Notes under the pieces: model-generated
The model's input: the letters and a program-made list of their open reading frames with translations, nothing else
Told to the model about the DNA's origin: nothing
The model's database searches: none
DNA from: Cytophagales bacterium
GTDB lineage: Bacteria > Bacteroidota > Bacteroidia > Cytophagales > UBA9547
Length of the DNA stretch: 64,000 nucleotides
Direction of reading: 5' to 3'
Assembly (NCBI GenBank): GCA_013297755.1
Contig: JAAFIH010000013.1
Coordinates: forward strand, 1-64,000
In this document: positions 9,274 through 18,317 of the stretch, piece by piece
Numbering within the stretch: the first letter of the stretch is position 1
Layout of the letters: every line of letters begins with the position of its first letter
Position numbers and translations under genes: made by a program

Positions 9274-11139
9274 TTATTTTTGTAAATGTATCATCAATAT
9301 TGATATATCAGAAGGATTAATTCCACTTATTCTTGAGGCTTTTCCTAATGTATCAGGTTTTATTTTAGTTAATTTTTCTTTTGCTTCTGCTGATATGGCA
9401 TGTACTTTTCTATAATCAAATTCAGGTGATATTTTAATAAAATCAATTTTCTTTAGACTTTCGGCCACTTTTTGTTCTTTTTCTATATAGCTATCATATT
9501 TTGCATGAATCTCTACTTGCTCTAGTACATCTTTATTGATTGTATCAAAATATCTTTTTGTTTCCTCGTTGATAGTTTTAAGATTGGATATTTCTATTTG
9601 AGGCCTTTTCAAGAGATTATAAAACGATGTTTTTTCTCTTACTTCTGTATTACCACTATTTCTTAGAAAAGTATTTATGAGTTCTAGCGGCATTTTCATT
9701 TCTTTTATTTCTTCTAATATTTTTTCGGAGCTTTGAATTTTCACATTTACCAAGTTTAATCTTTCATTGCTTGCCAATCCTACATCATGTCCTTTTTTTG
9801 TTAATCTGATATCAGCATTGTCTTGTCGCAATATAATTCTGTATTCTGCCCTTGATGTAAACATACGATATGGCTCGTCTGTCCCTTTGTTTATTAAATC
9901 ATCAATCAATACAGCTATATAAGCATCTGATCTTTGAAGTTCAAAAGGTTCTTTTTCTTGTACAGCAAGCGATGCGTTTATACCTGCCATTAGACCCTGA
10001 GCTGCTGCCTCTTCGTAGCCCGTAGTACCGTTTATTTGTCCTGCAAAGAATAATTTTTTTATTAATTTAGTTTCTAGTCTAGCATTTAATTGTGTTGGTG
10101 GGAAATAATCGTATTCTATGGCATAGCCAGGTCTAAACATTTTTACGTTTTCGAAACCCTGTATTTTGGACAATGCTCTGTGTTGCACATCTTCAGGTAG
10201 CGAGGTCGAAAATCCATTGACATAAACCTCTACTGTATTCCATCCTTCTGGTTCTACAAATATCTGATGTCTATCTTTATCGGCAAATCTACTTACTTTA
10301 TCTTCTACTGAAGGACAGTATCTAGGCCCAAGCCCTTTGATTCGCCCAGAGTACATGGGTGATTTTTCAAATCCAGTTTTTAGTATGTCATGTACCTCTT
10401 CGTTTGTGTATGTTATATGGCAACTTCGTTGTATGGTAGCAGGACTTGTGATGGGTAGATACGAAAATTTATCTGGGTTTTCGTCTCCTTTTTGTTCTTC
10501 CATGATGGCATAGTTGAGACTGCGTCCGTCAATTCTGGGTGGTGTACCAGTTTTCATACGTCCTGCCTCAAAACCTAAACTTATTAATTGCTCTGTAATT
10601 CCTGTTGCTGCTTTTTCGGCTGTGCGTCCGCCCGAAAATTGTTTTTCTCCTATGTGTATGATACCATTCAAGAAAGTGCCATTGGTTAGTACAACCGATT
10701 TTGCATTTATATCGAGTCCCATGCCAGTTTTTACACCACAAGCTCTTCCATCTTTTATGATTAAACTAGACACCATTTCTTGCCAAATGTCGATATTTTG
10801 GTTTCTTTCCAATGCCAATCGCCACTCTTCAGTAAATTTCCATCTGTCGTTTTGTGTGCGTGGGCTCCACATGGCTGGTCCTTTGGAGCGATTCAGCATT
10901 CTAAACTGAATAGTAGTAAGGTCTGATACAATGCCAGACATACCACCAAGTGCGTCTATTTCTCTTAGGATTTGTCCTTTGGCAATGCCGCCCATAGCTG
11001 GGTTGCATGACATTTGCCCGATACGACCCATGTCCATAGTTATAAGCAATACACTGCTACCGATTGTGGCTGCAGCATGAGCCGCCTCACAGCCTGCATG
11101 GCCGGCACCTACTACTATTACATCATAAGTTTTAAACAT
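9274..11139 (-). CDS. mnmG: tRNA uridine 5-carboxymethylaminomethyl synthesis enzyme MnmG (GidA)
   Basis: 621 residues, the normal length. The N-terminal FAD site is VIVVGAGHAGCEAAHAAA, followed by DMGRIGQMSCNPAMGGIAKG and the second GidA signature GPRYCPSVEDKV. The C-terminal helical domain ends in ASRISGINPSDISILMIHL, which contacts MnmE. With MnmE it builds cmnm5U at wobble position 34 of several tRNAs using FAD and methylene-tetrahydrofolate. In many bacteria this gene sits next to oriC and partition sites. Here its upstream side carries two parS-like palindromes within 160 bases. Confidence 0.97.
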   Translation of the reverse strand: MFKTYDVIVVGAGHAGCEAAHAAATIGSSVLLITMDMGRIGQMSCNPAMGGIAKGQILREIDALGGMSGIVSDLTTIQFRMLNRSKGPAMWSPRTQNDRWKFTEEWRLALERNQNIDIWQEMVSSLIIKDGRACGVKTGMGLDINAKSVVLTNGTFLNGIIHIGEKQFSGGRTAEKAATGITEQLISLGFEAGRMKTGTPPRIDGRSLNYAIMEEQKGDENPDKFSYLPITSPATIQRSCHITYTNEEVHDILKTGFEKSPMYSGRIKGLGPRYCPSVEDKVSRFADKDRHQIFVEPEGWNTVEVYVNGFSTSLPEDVQHRALSKIQGFENVKMFRPGYAIEYDYFPPTQLNARLETKLIKKLFFAGQINGTTGYEEAAAQGLMAGINASLAVQEKEPFELQRSDAYIAVLIDDLINKGTDEPYRMFTSRAEYRIILRQDNADIRLTKKGHDVGLASNERLNLVNVKIQSSEKILEEIKEMKMPLELINTFLRNSGNTEVREKTSFYNLLKRPQIEISNLKTINEETKRYFDTINKDVLEQVEIHAKYDSYIEKEQKVAESLKKIDFIKISPEFDYRKVHAISAEAKEKLTKIKPDTLGKASRISGINPSDISILMIHLQK

Positions 11140-11155
11140 TTTCTTTTTATGTTAA

Positions 11156-11171
11156 TGTTCCACGTGGAACA
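11156..11171. other. parS-like palindrome 1
   Basis: Perfect 16-bp palindrome TGTTCCACGTGGAACA. It matches the chromosomal ParB-binding consensus TGTTNCACGTGNAACA. Confidence 0.8.
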
Positions 11172-11278
11172 ATTATAGTATATTTAATATGAATCAATTT
11201 ATTTAATATTATTACAAATCTAATCAATAAATTGTTTTAATTTATTAATGATTTATAATAAATAGCATTGGCATGGGT

Positions 11279-11298
11279 TTTGTTCCACGTGGAACAAA
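11279..11298. other. parS-like palindrome 2
   Basis: The same 16-bp core (11281-11296) extended to a perfect 20-bp palindrome by TT on the left and AA on the right. It lies 110 bases from palindrome 1. Confidence 0.8.
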
Positions 11299-11603
11299 CA
11301 AAGCTATTGATTATATTTTTTTTAATTCTTAAAATCTAATCGAGGCTACATGTCTTCTGACAAGATATCAATATTATTAAAAAATAAATTTTGTAAATAA
11401 ATAAGAAAATCCTTCTTTGTTAGGTGTCTTTCAAAATAAAAAAATTTTTCTATTTTGCCATATCTATGTGTTTTGTGTTTTTGTCATATATAAATATTAT
11501 TGATGGATATTTGTATCTATAAATGAATGCAATGAAATAGAATTTTATTTCTGTGTTTTTTAATTTAATTATATCTAAACTTATAGATTAATTTTGGTTT
11601 CTC

Positions 11604-12090
11604 GTGATACCTCAAGTCATTACAAAGCCAATTAAAGATGTAATTTCTTGTTTTGAAATGGAATTTGATAAAATAAAATCTCCAGATTTTAACTTATCAA
11701 GTAATGAAGTTTTAGAAGTACTAAGACCTCATTTAGAAAAAATAGATTTTATTTGCGAAACAGGAAAATCGAAAGAGAAAAAAAATAAGTGTTCCTGTTT
11801 TGTTTGGATATGACAATAAAATAGATAAATCTTTTAATGCTGACGCTGTTAGTAATGATGGTAAAATCGTTATTGAAATAGAGGCAGGAAGAGCTACAGA
11901 AAATAATCAATTCTTGAAAGATATTTTTCAAGCTTGTATGATGTTTGAAGTTGAATACTTAGTAATTGTAGTTAGAAATGTTTACAGAGGACATAAAGAT
12001 TTTGAAATCATACATACATTCTTAGAAACACTTTACATTTCAAATCGTCTTCATCTGCCCCTCAAGGGAATTTTATTAATAGGATATTAA
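11604..12090 (+). pseudogene. PD-(D/E)XK-like hypothetical gene broken by a frameshift
   Basis: Two frames together give one protein: the first (GTG start, 11604) carries about 58 residues of a helical N-terminus, then a run of eight A at 11778-11785 shifts the frame. With seven A the reading continues as KKISVPVLFGYDNKID and on to 12090. The second part has the pattern FNADAVSNDGKIVIEIEAGRA, an Asp followed by E-x-E as in restriction-endonuclease-like folds, and ends LPLKGILLIGY. I recognise the shape but not a characterised family. The shift may be real decay, slippage on the A-run, or a sequencing error. It lies between parS-like palindromes 2 and 3. Confidence 0.6.
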
Positions 12091-12098
12091 AACTTAGG

Positions 12099-12118
12099 AT
12101 TGTTCCACGTGGAACAAT
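12099..12118. other. parS-like palindrome 3
   Basis: The same 16-bp core (12101-12116) extended to a perfect 20-bp palindrome by AT on the left and AT on the right. It lies 8 bases after the stop of the frameshifted gene and 0.8 kb from palindrome 2. Confidence 0.8.
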
Positions 12119-12202
12119 TTTTTTTCATATTTAATAATATTGGCTCTTCCATTTTTTATCATTTTTTCATGTTAAATTTATGTTAAGTAGGTTTCAATAG
12201 GT

Positions 12203-12210
12203 TATCTTTG
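12203..12210 (+). promoter_or_regulatory. Bacteroidota-type -7 box
   Basis: TATCTTTG fits TAnnTTTG and lies 20 bases before the start codon of the amidotransferase gene. A -33 box is weak (TTTATG near 12177). Confidence 0.5.
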
Positions 12211-12230
12211 AAGCATATTAAACCAATATA

Positions 12231-14123
12231 ATGAGCGAACCAATAAAGCATGAATGTGGCATAGCATTGATACGTTTGCGAAAACCATACAAGTATTATA
12301 TCAACAAGTATGGTTCGGCTTTTTATGGCCTCAATAAATTGTATATTTTAATGGAAAAACAGCACAATCGTGGCCAAGATGGTGCTGGGGTGGCCGTAGT
12401 AAAACAAGATATAGCTCCTGGTGTGCCTTATATTCACAGATGTAGGTCGATAGAAAAACAACCCATTCCTGATATTTTTTCGCGCATCAATCGTAAAGCC
12501 AAAAAAGCCCTCAAAGGTAATAAAGACAAAAGAAACGATGCCAACTGGATGAAACAAAACGTGCCTTTTACAGGCGAAGTTTTGTTGGGTCACCTTAGAT
12601 ATGGCACTTATTCGGGCAATGCAGTGGCCAACTGCCATCCTTTTATAAGAGAAAATAACTGGAAAAGTAGAACGCTAGCAGTGGCCGGCAATTTCAATAT
12701 GACCAATGTGGATCAGCTGTTTAGCAAACTCGTGGAGCTTGGTCAGCACCCCAGAGAGATGGCCGACACAGTAACCGTTCTCGAAAAAATTGGACATTTT
12801 TTGGACGAAGAAAATCAATATATTTTTGACTTACACAAAGACAGATTTGATAATATTGAACTAAGCAACATTATAGAAGAAAAAATAAATCTCCAAAAAG
12901 TACTCAGACGATCTTGCAAAGATTTTGACGGTGGCTATACTATGGCTGGTATTACAGGATATGGTGGTGCTTTTGTGGCACGAGACCCCAATGGTATCAG
13001 ACCAGCGTACTATTATGCCGATGACGAGGTAGTGGTGGTGGCCTCCGAAAAACCAGCCATTAAGATTGCTTTTAATATCAATTATTCTGACATCAAAGAA
13101 ATTCAGCCTGGCCATGCACTTATTATCAATAAAGATGGCGAGTATGCCGAACATCAATTTAGAGAGCCACAACAAAAATTGTCGTGTAGTTTTGAGCGTA
13201 TTTATTTCTCTAGAGGCACCGACCCTGATATTTATACAGAACGCAAACGACTAGGCAGCAATCTATGCCAACAAGTATTAAAAGCGGTAGATTATGATTT
13301 AGAAAACACTGTTTTTTCTTATATTCCAAATACGGCCGAAACAGCATTTTTGGGCTTGATGCAATCCGTAGACGATTATTTGGTAAACCATAGAATTGAT
13401 TTTATCAAAAAAGGAAAATACACCACAGAAGACTTACACAAAACATTGTCGTTTAGACCAAGAGTAGAAAAATTGGTGATAAAAGATGCTAAATTGCGTA
13501 CATTTATTACCAACGACAACGATAGAAGCGACATGATTTCGCACGTGTACGACACCACGTATGAGGTTATCAAAAAACGTATCGATACTTTAGTCATACT
13601 CGATGATTCTATCGTGAGGGGAAGCACCTTGGAAAAAAGCATTTTGGCCATGCTCGAGAGGCTAGAACCCAAAAAAGTAATTATAGTATCTTCGGCCCCG
13701 CAGATACGCTACCCTGATTGTTATGGCATAGATATGTCAAAAATAGGGGAGTTTGTAGCTTTTAGGGCTATGCTAGAATTAATTAAAGATTTTGATAAAG
13801 AATATCTCTTAGACGAGGTTTATCAAAAGTGTAAAAACAGCCTTTCACTTGAAATAGAAGAAGTCAAAAATCATGTTCAAGAATTGTATGAGCCATTTAC
13901 GTACAATCAAATTTCAGACAAAATTTCTGAAATAGTAACTCCCCCAGATATGATTGCCAAAGTACAAGTCGTTTATCAAACAATAGAAGGCCTACACGAA
14001 GCCATACCCTATCATTCTGGCGATTGGTATTTTACAGGAAATTACCCTACACCAGGTGGTAATAGGGTTGTAAATAAGGCTTTTGTCAATTTTATGGAAG
14101 GCAAAACGGGCAGAGCTTACTAG
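12231..14123 (+). CDS. long amidophosphoribosyltransferase (PurF-type class II glutamine amidotransferase)
   Basis: 630 residues against about 450-510 for ordinary PurF. The N-terminal class II amidotransferase domain begins after an eight-residue leader at Cys9 (KHECGIALIRL), the presumed catalytic Cys once processed. The signatures RGQDGAG and HLRYGTYSGN follow. The phosphoribosyltransferase half has the PRPP loop VILDDSIVRGSTL. Insertions (a basic stretch INRKAKKALKGNKDKRNDANW near residue 90 and about 100 extra C-terminal residues) account for the length. It would make phosphoribosylamine, the first step of purine synthesis. Many Bacteroidota carry this long form beside a standard PurF; whether it is the main enzyme here is unknown. 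Its stop overlaps that of the convergent nagB-like gene in the shared bases CTAG. Confidence 0.8.
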   Translation: MSEPIKHECGIALIRLRKPYKYYINKYGSAFYGLNKLYILMEKQHNRGQDGAGVAVVKQDIAPGVPYIHRCRSIEKQPIPDIFSRINRKAKKALKGNKDKRNDANWMKQNVPFTGEVLLGHLRYGTYSGNAVANCHPFIRENNWKSRTLAVAGNFNMTNVDQLFSKLVELGQHPREMADTVTVLEKIGHFLDEENQYIFDLHKDRFDNIELSNIIEEKINLQKVLRRSCKDFDGGYTMAGITGYGGAFVARDPNGIRPAYYYADDEVVVVASEKPAIKIAFNINYSDIKEIQPGHALIINKDGEYAEHQFREPQQKLSCSFERIYFSRGTDPDIYTERKRLGSNLCQQVLKAVDYDLENTVFSYIPNTAETAFLGLMQSVDDYLVNHRIDFIKKGKYTTEDLHKTLSFRPRVEKLVIKDAKLRTFITNDNDRSDMISHVYDTTYEVIKKRIDTLVILDDSIVRGSTLEKSILAMLERLEPKKVIIVSSAPQIRYPDCYGIDMSKIGEFVAFRAMLELIKDFDKEYLLDEVYQKCKNSLSLEIEEVKNHVQELYEPFTYNQISDKISEIVTPPDMIAKVQVVYQTIEGLHEAIPYHSGDWYFTGNYPTPGGNRVVNKAFVNFMEGKTGRAY

Positions 14124-16012
14124 AATTTATATCTTACAAAGGCTTCTATGGCCTGATATTCGGGCAGGCCTAGTTGATTGTAAGTATCAGCAGTAGCATG
14201 GTTTCGGTCTTCGGCACGCACCCAAAACTCACGCTTATCGTTGCCAGGAAATAGGGCAGCGTCTTTTTGAGATTGATGCTTAAATATAGCCTTTCGTTTA
14301 CGCATAACCTCTTCAGGGCTGAGTGGAACTGCCATTTCAATTTGGTCTACATCCCACTCTTGCCAAGCCCCTCTGTAGAGCCAAACATAGCAATTTTGCA
14401 TCCAAGATTCAGACTTTAATCTGTCCAAAGCACTAAAAAGAGCCGATAGGCAGACCCTATGTGTGCCATGTGGGTCGCTCAAATCGCCAGCTGCATATAT
14501 TTGGTGTGGCTGTATTTTTTGTAACAAATCTACAATAATCAAAATATCGGCTTCGCTGATGGGTTTTTTCTTGATTGTACCAGTTTCATAAAAAGGCATA
14601 TCCAAAAAATGAATATTTGTGTCTGGTATTCCTACATACCTACAAGCAGATTTGGCTTCGCATTTTCTGATAATTCCTTTGATATTCATTACTTGTTGGT
14701 TGTCTACCTCGCCAGCCATTTTATTTTTAGTAAGATTATATATTTTTTCATATATATTAAAATTTGATTTTGGCACGTAAATGGAATTAAATTCTTGGAT
14801 AAAATCGGCAAATCGCACGGCCTCATCGTCAAAAACGGCAATATTACCTGATGTTTGATAAGCCACATGTACTTGGTGGCCTTGGTCTACTAATCGTATA
14901 AAAGTGCCACCCATCGAAATTACATCATCGTCTGGGTGAGGCGAAAATATGATTACTTTTTTGGGAAAAGGCATAGCTCTTTCTGGTCTGTTGCTGTCAT
15001 CGGCTTTGGGTTTGCCGCCTGGCCATCCAGTAATGGTAGCTTGCAATTCATTAAAAATGCGTATATTTATTTGATATGCAGAACTAAATTCGGTTACCAA
15101 ATCGGCCATACCATGTTCCATATAATCGGCATTGGTAAGTTTGAGTATGGGCTTTTGGGTCTTTTGGCAAAGCCACACCACTGCCTTTCTTATCAACTGG
15201 CCATTGTTCCAATCGCAATTTTGAACCAACCAAGGGGTTTTTATTCGAGTAAGTTCACAAGAAGCCGCCTCGTCTATTATAATGTGCGTGTTAGGATGGC
15301 TTTGCAAAAAAGTAGCTGGTATGTGTTCTGAAACTGGTCCTTCTACCGTTTTTTGAATAATTTTAGATTTTCCTTCTCCCCAAGCCATCATCATTATCTT
15401 TTTGGCAGCCATGATAGAGCCAATACCCATAGTGAGGGCTTTGCGAGGCACATGCTCTTCACCAAAAAAGTCGCTTGCTGCATCAATTCTGGTTATTTGG
15501 TCGAGGGTAACAAGGCGAGTGGTCGAATTTATTTCTGATCCTGGTTCGTTGAATCCTATGTGTCCAGTGCGGCCAATGCCTAGCAACTGCAAATCTATAC
15601 CGCCCAATTTATTTATTTCATTTTCATATTCTTTACAATAATTGAAAACATCTTTTGGATCTATGGAGCCATCTGGGATATGTATGTGCGATTTGGGAAT
15701 ATCAATATGATGAAATAAATGTTCGTTCATAAATCGAACATAGCTTTGCAAATGATCGGGTTGCATAGGAAAATATTCGTCCAGATTGAATGTATATACA
15801 TTGTAAAAACTTAGCTTTTTTTGTACAAACAAATCTATCAATTTGGTGTAGATTCTGGTAGGAGTAGAGCCAGTGGCAAGCCCTAGAACATAGTTTTTGC
15901 CTTCTTTTTGTTTTTGCAATATGTCTTTGGCTATTTCGTTGGCTACATAGCTAGAGGCATTTTCGGAGGTGTCGAATATAGAAGTGGGTATTTTTTCGTA
16001 TTTTGTTGGCAT
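14120..16012 (-). CDS. nagB: glucosamine-6-phosphate deaminase fused to a PIG-L/LmbE deacetylase-like domain
   Basis: 630 residues. Residues 1-260 are a NagB domain: LGLATGSTPTRIYTKLI, the active-site region LLGIGRTGHIGFNEPGSEI and a C-terminal VEGPVSEHIPATFLQSH. After a linker, residues 350-630 form a PIG-L domain with the zinc motif FSPHPDDDVISMGG and DLSDPHGTHRVC later on. NagB turns glucosamine-6-phosphate into fructose-6-phosphate and ammonia; PIG-L enzymes are zinc-dependent N-deacetylases of GlcNAc-type sugars. A single chain performing deacetylation and deamination of GlcNAc-6-phosphate is a reasonable inference but not shown. The fusion is common in Bacteroidota. Confidence 0.88.
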   Translation of the reverse strand: MPTKYEKIPTSIFDTSENASSYVANEIAKDILQKQKEGKNYVLGLATGSTPTRIYTKLIDLFVQKKLSFYNVYTFNLDEYFPMQPDHLQSYVRFMNEHLFHHIDIPKSHIHIPDGSIDPKDVFNYCKEYENEINKLGGIDLQLLGIGRTGHIGFNEPGSEINSTTRLVTLDQITRIDAASDFFGEEHVPRKALTMGIGSIMAAKKIMMMAWGEGKSKIIQKTVEGPVSEHIPATFLQSHPNTHIIIDEAASCELTRIKTPWLVQNCDWNNGQLIRKAVVWLCQKTQKPILKLTNADYMEHGMADLVTEFSSAYQINIRIFNELQATITGWPGGKPKADDSNRPERAMPFPKKVIIFSPHPDDDVISMGGTFIRLVDQGHQVHVAYQTSGNIAVFDDEAVRFADFIQEFNSIYVPKSNFNIYEKIYNLTKNKMAGEVDNQQVMNIKGIIRKCEAKSACRYVGIPDTNIHFLDMPFYETGTIKKKPISEADILIIVDLLQKIQPHQIYAAGDLSDPHGTHRVCLSALFSALDRLKSESWMQNCYVWLYRGAWQEWDVDQIEMAVPLSPEEVMRKRKAIFKHQSQKDAALFPGNDKREFWVRAEDRNHATADTYNQLGLPEYQAIEAFVRYKF

Positions 16013-16126
16013 ATCTAAAGTTTAAAATGAATTTATTTTAGATACGAATTATTTTGTTTCAAATCTATAAAAATCGAAATATTTTATAGACTTTAAAAAA
16101 AATGGTACTAGCCGAGAGGTAGCTGT

Positions 16127-16182
16127 TAAAAAATAATGGTTGTTATTTATGAAGAATTACTTTCTTTTAAACAACAACCATT
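16127..16182 (-). terminator. intrinsic terminator of the efflux operon
   Basis: On the minus strand a perfect 10-bp stem AATGGTTGTT/AACAACCATT (arms 16173-16182 and 16135-16144) is followed by a run of T. A smaller AAGAA/TTCTT stem lies in the loop. It begins 16 bases after the stop of the adaptor gene. Confidence 0.7.
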
Positions 16183-16198
16183 GAATAATAAAATATGT

Positions 16199-17308
16199 TT
16201 AGTAAGTAATATTCTGACCATCAGCCAAATCTGAATAGCCAGTGGTGATTAATTTTTCGCCTATTTGCAATCCTTTAGTAATAAGTATGACATTGCCATA
16301 AGTTTCGGCCGCAAGTACTGTTTTTCTTACTGCTTTGTTGGCTTCTGCTACGTATACATAGCGGTCGTCTCGGCTCGATTGTATAGTATTGATGGGTACC
16401 ACAATGGCATTGGATTTAGAAAAATCTTTTATTTTCAAATATGCAATCATGTTTGGTTTGATAGTGGCATTTGATGGTGGTACGTTTATTTCGATTTTGA
16501 ATGTACGATTTACGTTATTGATGGCACTACCCACAACAGCTATTTTTGACTTAAATTCTTTTTTTAGATCAGGAAACGATACCAGTACTTCGTCTCCTAC
16601 ATTTACGTTTCCTATATAGCTTTCGGCCAGTTCGCCTGTTACTTTATATTCTGTAAAATTGATAACTTGAAACACAGGCATACCTGGTCCTACCATTTCG
16701 CCCAATTTTTTGTAGCTTACATCCAAGTATCCATCAATAGAGGCCACTATTTTGGCTTTTTTGAGTTGTTCGTTTAAAGATGCTTTTTTTGCTTCTAGGG
16801 CTTCTTTGCCAGTTTTGGCCTGCAAATATTGCACTTCTGTGCCAATATTTTCTTTCCATAATTTTTCTTGTTTTTCAAACAATACGTTGGCCAGTTCTAG
16901 CTGAGTGTTTAGCTCGTCTATACCTTTTCTTAGCAAAATGGCATCAATTTCGGCCAATACTTGCCCTTTTCGTACCTTATCGCCTTCTTTGGCATACATT
17001 TTTGTGATAACTCCACCAGATTCGGCACTTACGATTACATTTCTATCAGTTTCTACTTTGCCTTGTATTTCTATAAAGTGGCTAAATGTTTGTGGCTCAA
17101 TGGCAGTAATGGCTACCATTTTCGATTTTACTTCTTTTTTGGTTGTGTCGGTAAGAGCAATTTCGGCTTGCAAAGTTTTGATTTGTGCTGCTATTTCTGA
17201 TTGCTGTTTGATTAAACCCTCTAATTGAGCCTTTTTATCAGGGTTTTCTTTGCTGCAAGCCAGTGCTAAAACGGTACTTGCTACTATAATTTTATTTATA
17301 TTTTTCAT
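16199..17308 (-). CDS. RND-type efflux periplasmic adaptor (membrane fusion protein), lipoprotein
   Basis: 369 residues. The signal peptide ends in the lipobox LALACSKENPD. A coiled coil at 30-55 and another at 140-185 (LNTQLELANVLFEKQEKLWKE) flank the lipoyl-type halves: VIVSAESGGVITKMYAKEGDKVRKGQVLAEID and ASIDGYLDVSYKKLGEMVGPGMPVFQV. A beta-barrel domain follows. Such adaptors link an inner-membrane pump to a TolC channel. It is the last gene of a TetR-TolC-YhcG-adaptor run, and no inner-membrane pump gene follows: the next gene is nagB after a terminator. The pump must be encoded elsewhere or the cluster has been trimmed. Confidence 0.88.
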   Translation of the reverse strand: MKNINKIIVASTVLALACSKENPDKKAQLEGLIKQQSEIAAQIKTLQAEIALTDTTKKEVKSKMVAITAIEPQTFSHFIEIQGKVETDRNVIVSAESGGVITKMYAKEGDKVRKGQVLAEIDAILLRKGIDELNTQLELANVLFEKQEKLWKENIGTEVQYLQAKTGKEALEAKKASLNEQLKKAKIVASIDGYLDVSYKKLGEMVGPGMPVFQVINFTEYKVTGELAESYIGNVNVGDEVLVSFPDLKKEFKSKIAVVGSAINNVNRTFKIEINVPPSNATIKPNMIAYLKIKDFSKSNAIVVPINTIQSSRDDRYVYVAEANKAVRKTVLAAETYGNVILITKGLQIGEKLITTGYSDLADGQNITY

Positions 17309-17312
17309 TTTT

Positions 17313-18308
17313 TTAATTATTTAATTCTTGTTTTGCTAACTCTGAAAATTCGTGTAATTTTTGTAATAATATTTTTTTGTCAATCAATTTGGTTTCATAT
17401 TCGGCTATCATCATAGGCGATGTGTTTCTGGCCATAGCAAATTCTACAACTTCTGTGTCTTTGCCTTTGCATAGCAATATGCCAATACTTGGATTTTCGT
17501 GTTCTTTTTTTACGGTTCTGTCCAACGATTCTAAATAAAAGTTCATTTTACCCATAAATTCAGGCTTAAACTCTTCTATTTTTAATTCTATGGCTACCAA
17601 GCAATTCAAATCACGATGATAAAATAGTAAGTCTAAGTAATAGTCATGGTTGCCAACCTGCAATCTAAATTCGTTTCCTACAAAAGCAAAACCTTTGCCA
17701 AACTCAAGTATAAAAGATTTTAGGTTTTCGATTATTCCTTTTTGAAAATCTTTTTCACTATGATTTTCGGGCAGATTTAGAAATTCTAGTATATATTTAT
17801 CTTTAAAATATTCTTTTTGTAATTGTGTCATCAGTGATGACACAATTTGATTTTTAGAATTTGTACGCTCGTAATAACACGAATCTATTTGCCTCTCTAA
17901 TTCTCTTACACTTAATTTGTCGTTGATGGTTAAAGTAATATAAAACTCTTTTTCTTCAATACTTTTTGTTTTACTTAGTATAGATAAATGTTGCGACCAG
18001 CTAATTTGTGTCAACACTGTTGACACTATTTCAGATTGGTAATAAGTTTCATAAAATTGTTTCATTCTATATAAACTTCTGGCATTAAATCCTTTTATCG
18101 TAGGTAGCTCATTATCAATGTGTTGTGCCAAGTTTTTGACAGTTCCATCACCCCAAATACCAGCATTAACTTTCTCAAAAACAGTTTTTCCTATTTGGTA
18201 ATATAATTGCACTAATGTAGCGTTTACAAATTGGTAAGATTTGTACTGAGCTTCTTTAATAAGATGCACAATAGTTGAAAAATCTTTACCGTTTTCTAAT
18301 ACCGACAC
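17313..18308 (-). CDS. YhcG/DUF1016 family PD-(D/E)XK nuclease
   Basis: 331 residues, GTG start. The N-terminal DUF1016 helical domain (ATLVQLYYQIGKTVFEKVN, LPTIKGFNARSLYRMKQFYE, ISWSQHLSILSKTKS) is followed by the nuclease domain: FVGNEFRLQVGNHDYYLDLLFYHRDLNCLVAIELKIEEFKPE, with Asp in YYLDLLFY and E-x-K in IELK. The C-terminus has GILLCKGKDTEVVEFAMAR. Family members accompany type I restriction systems or stand alone; their biological role is not well settled. It is squeezed between the TolC gene (9 bases) and the adaptor gene (4 bases), so it is transcribed with an efflux operon, which is an unusual address. Confidence 0.85.
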   Translation of the reverse strand: MSVLENGKDFSTIVHLIKEAQYKSYQFVNATLVQLYYQIGKTVFEKVNAGIWGDGTVKNLAQHIDNELPTIKGFNARSLYRMKQFYETYYQSEIVSTVLTQISWSQHLSILSKTKSIEEKEFYITLTINDKLSVRELERQIDSCYYERTNSKNQIVSSLMTQLQKEYFKDKYILEFLNLPENHSEKDFQKGIIENLKSFILEFGKGFAFVGNEFRLQVGNHDYYLDLLFYHRDLNCLVAIELKIEEFKPEFMGKMNFYLESLDRTVKKEHENPSIGILLCKGKDTEVVEFAMARNTSPMMIAEYETKLIDKKILLQKLHEFSELAKQELNN

Positions 18309-18317
18309 TGCACTAAA

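Larger units (their letters stand above)
11140..11603. other. intergenic region upstream of mnmG holding two parS-like sites
   Basis: 464 AT-rich bases. Beyond the two palindromes at 11156 and 11279 I see no gene, no strong hairpin and no clear promoter. The first palindrome begins only 17 bases from the mnmG start codon, so a bound protein could affect mnmG expression. Confidence 0.6.
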
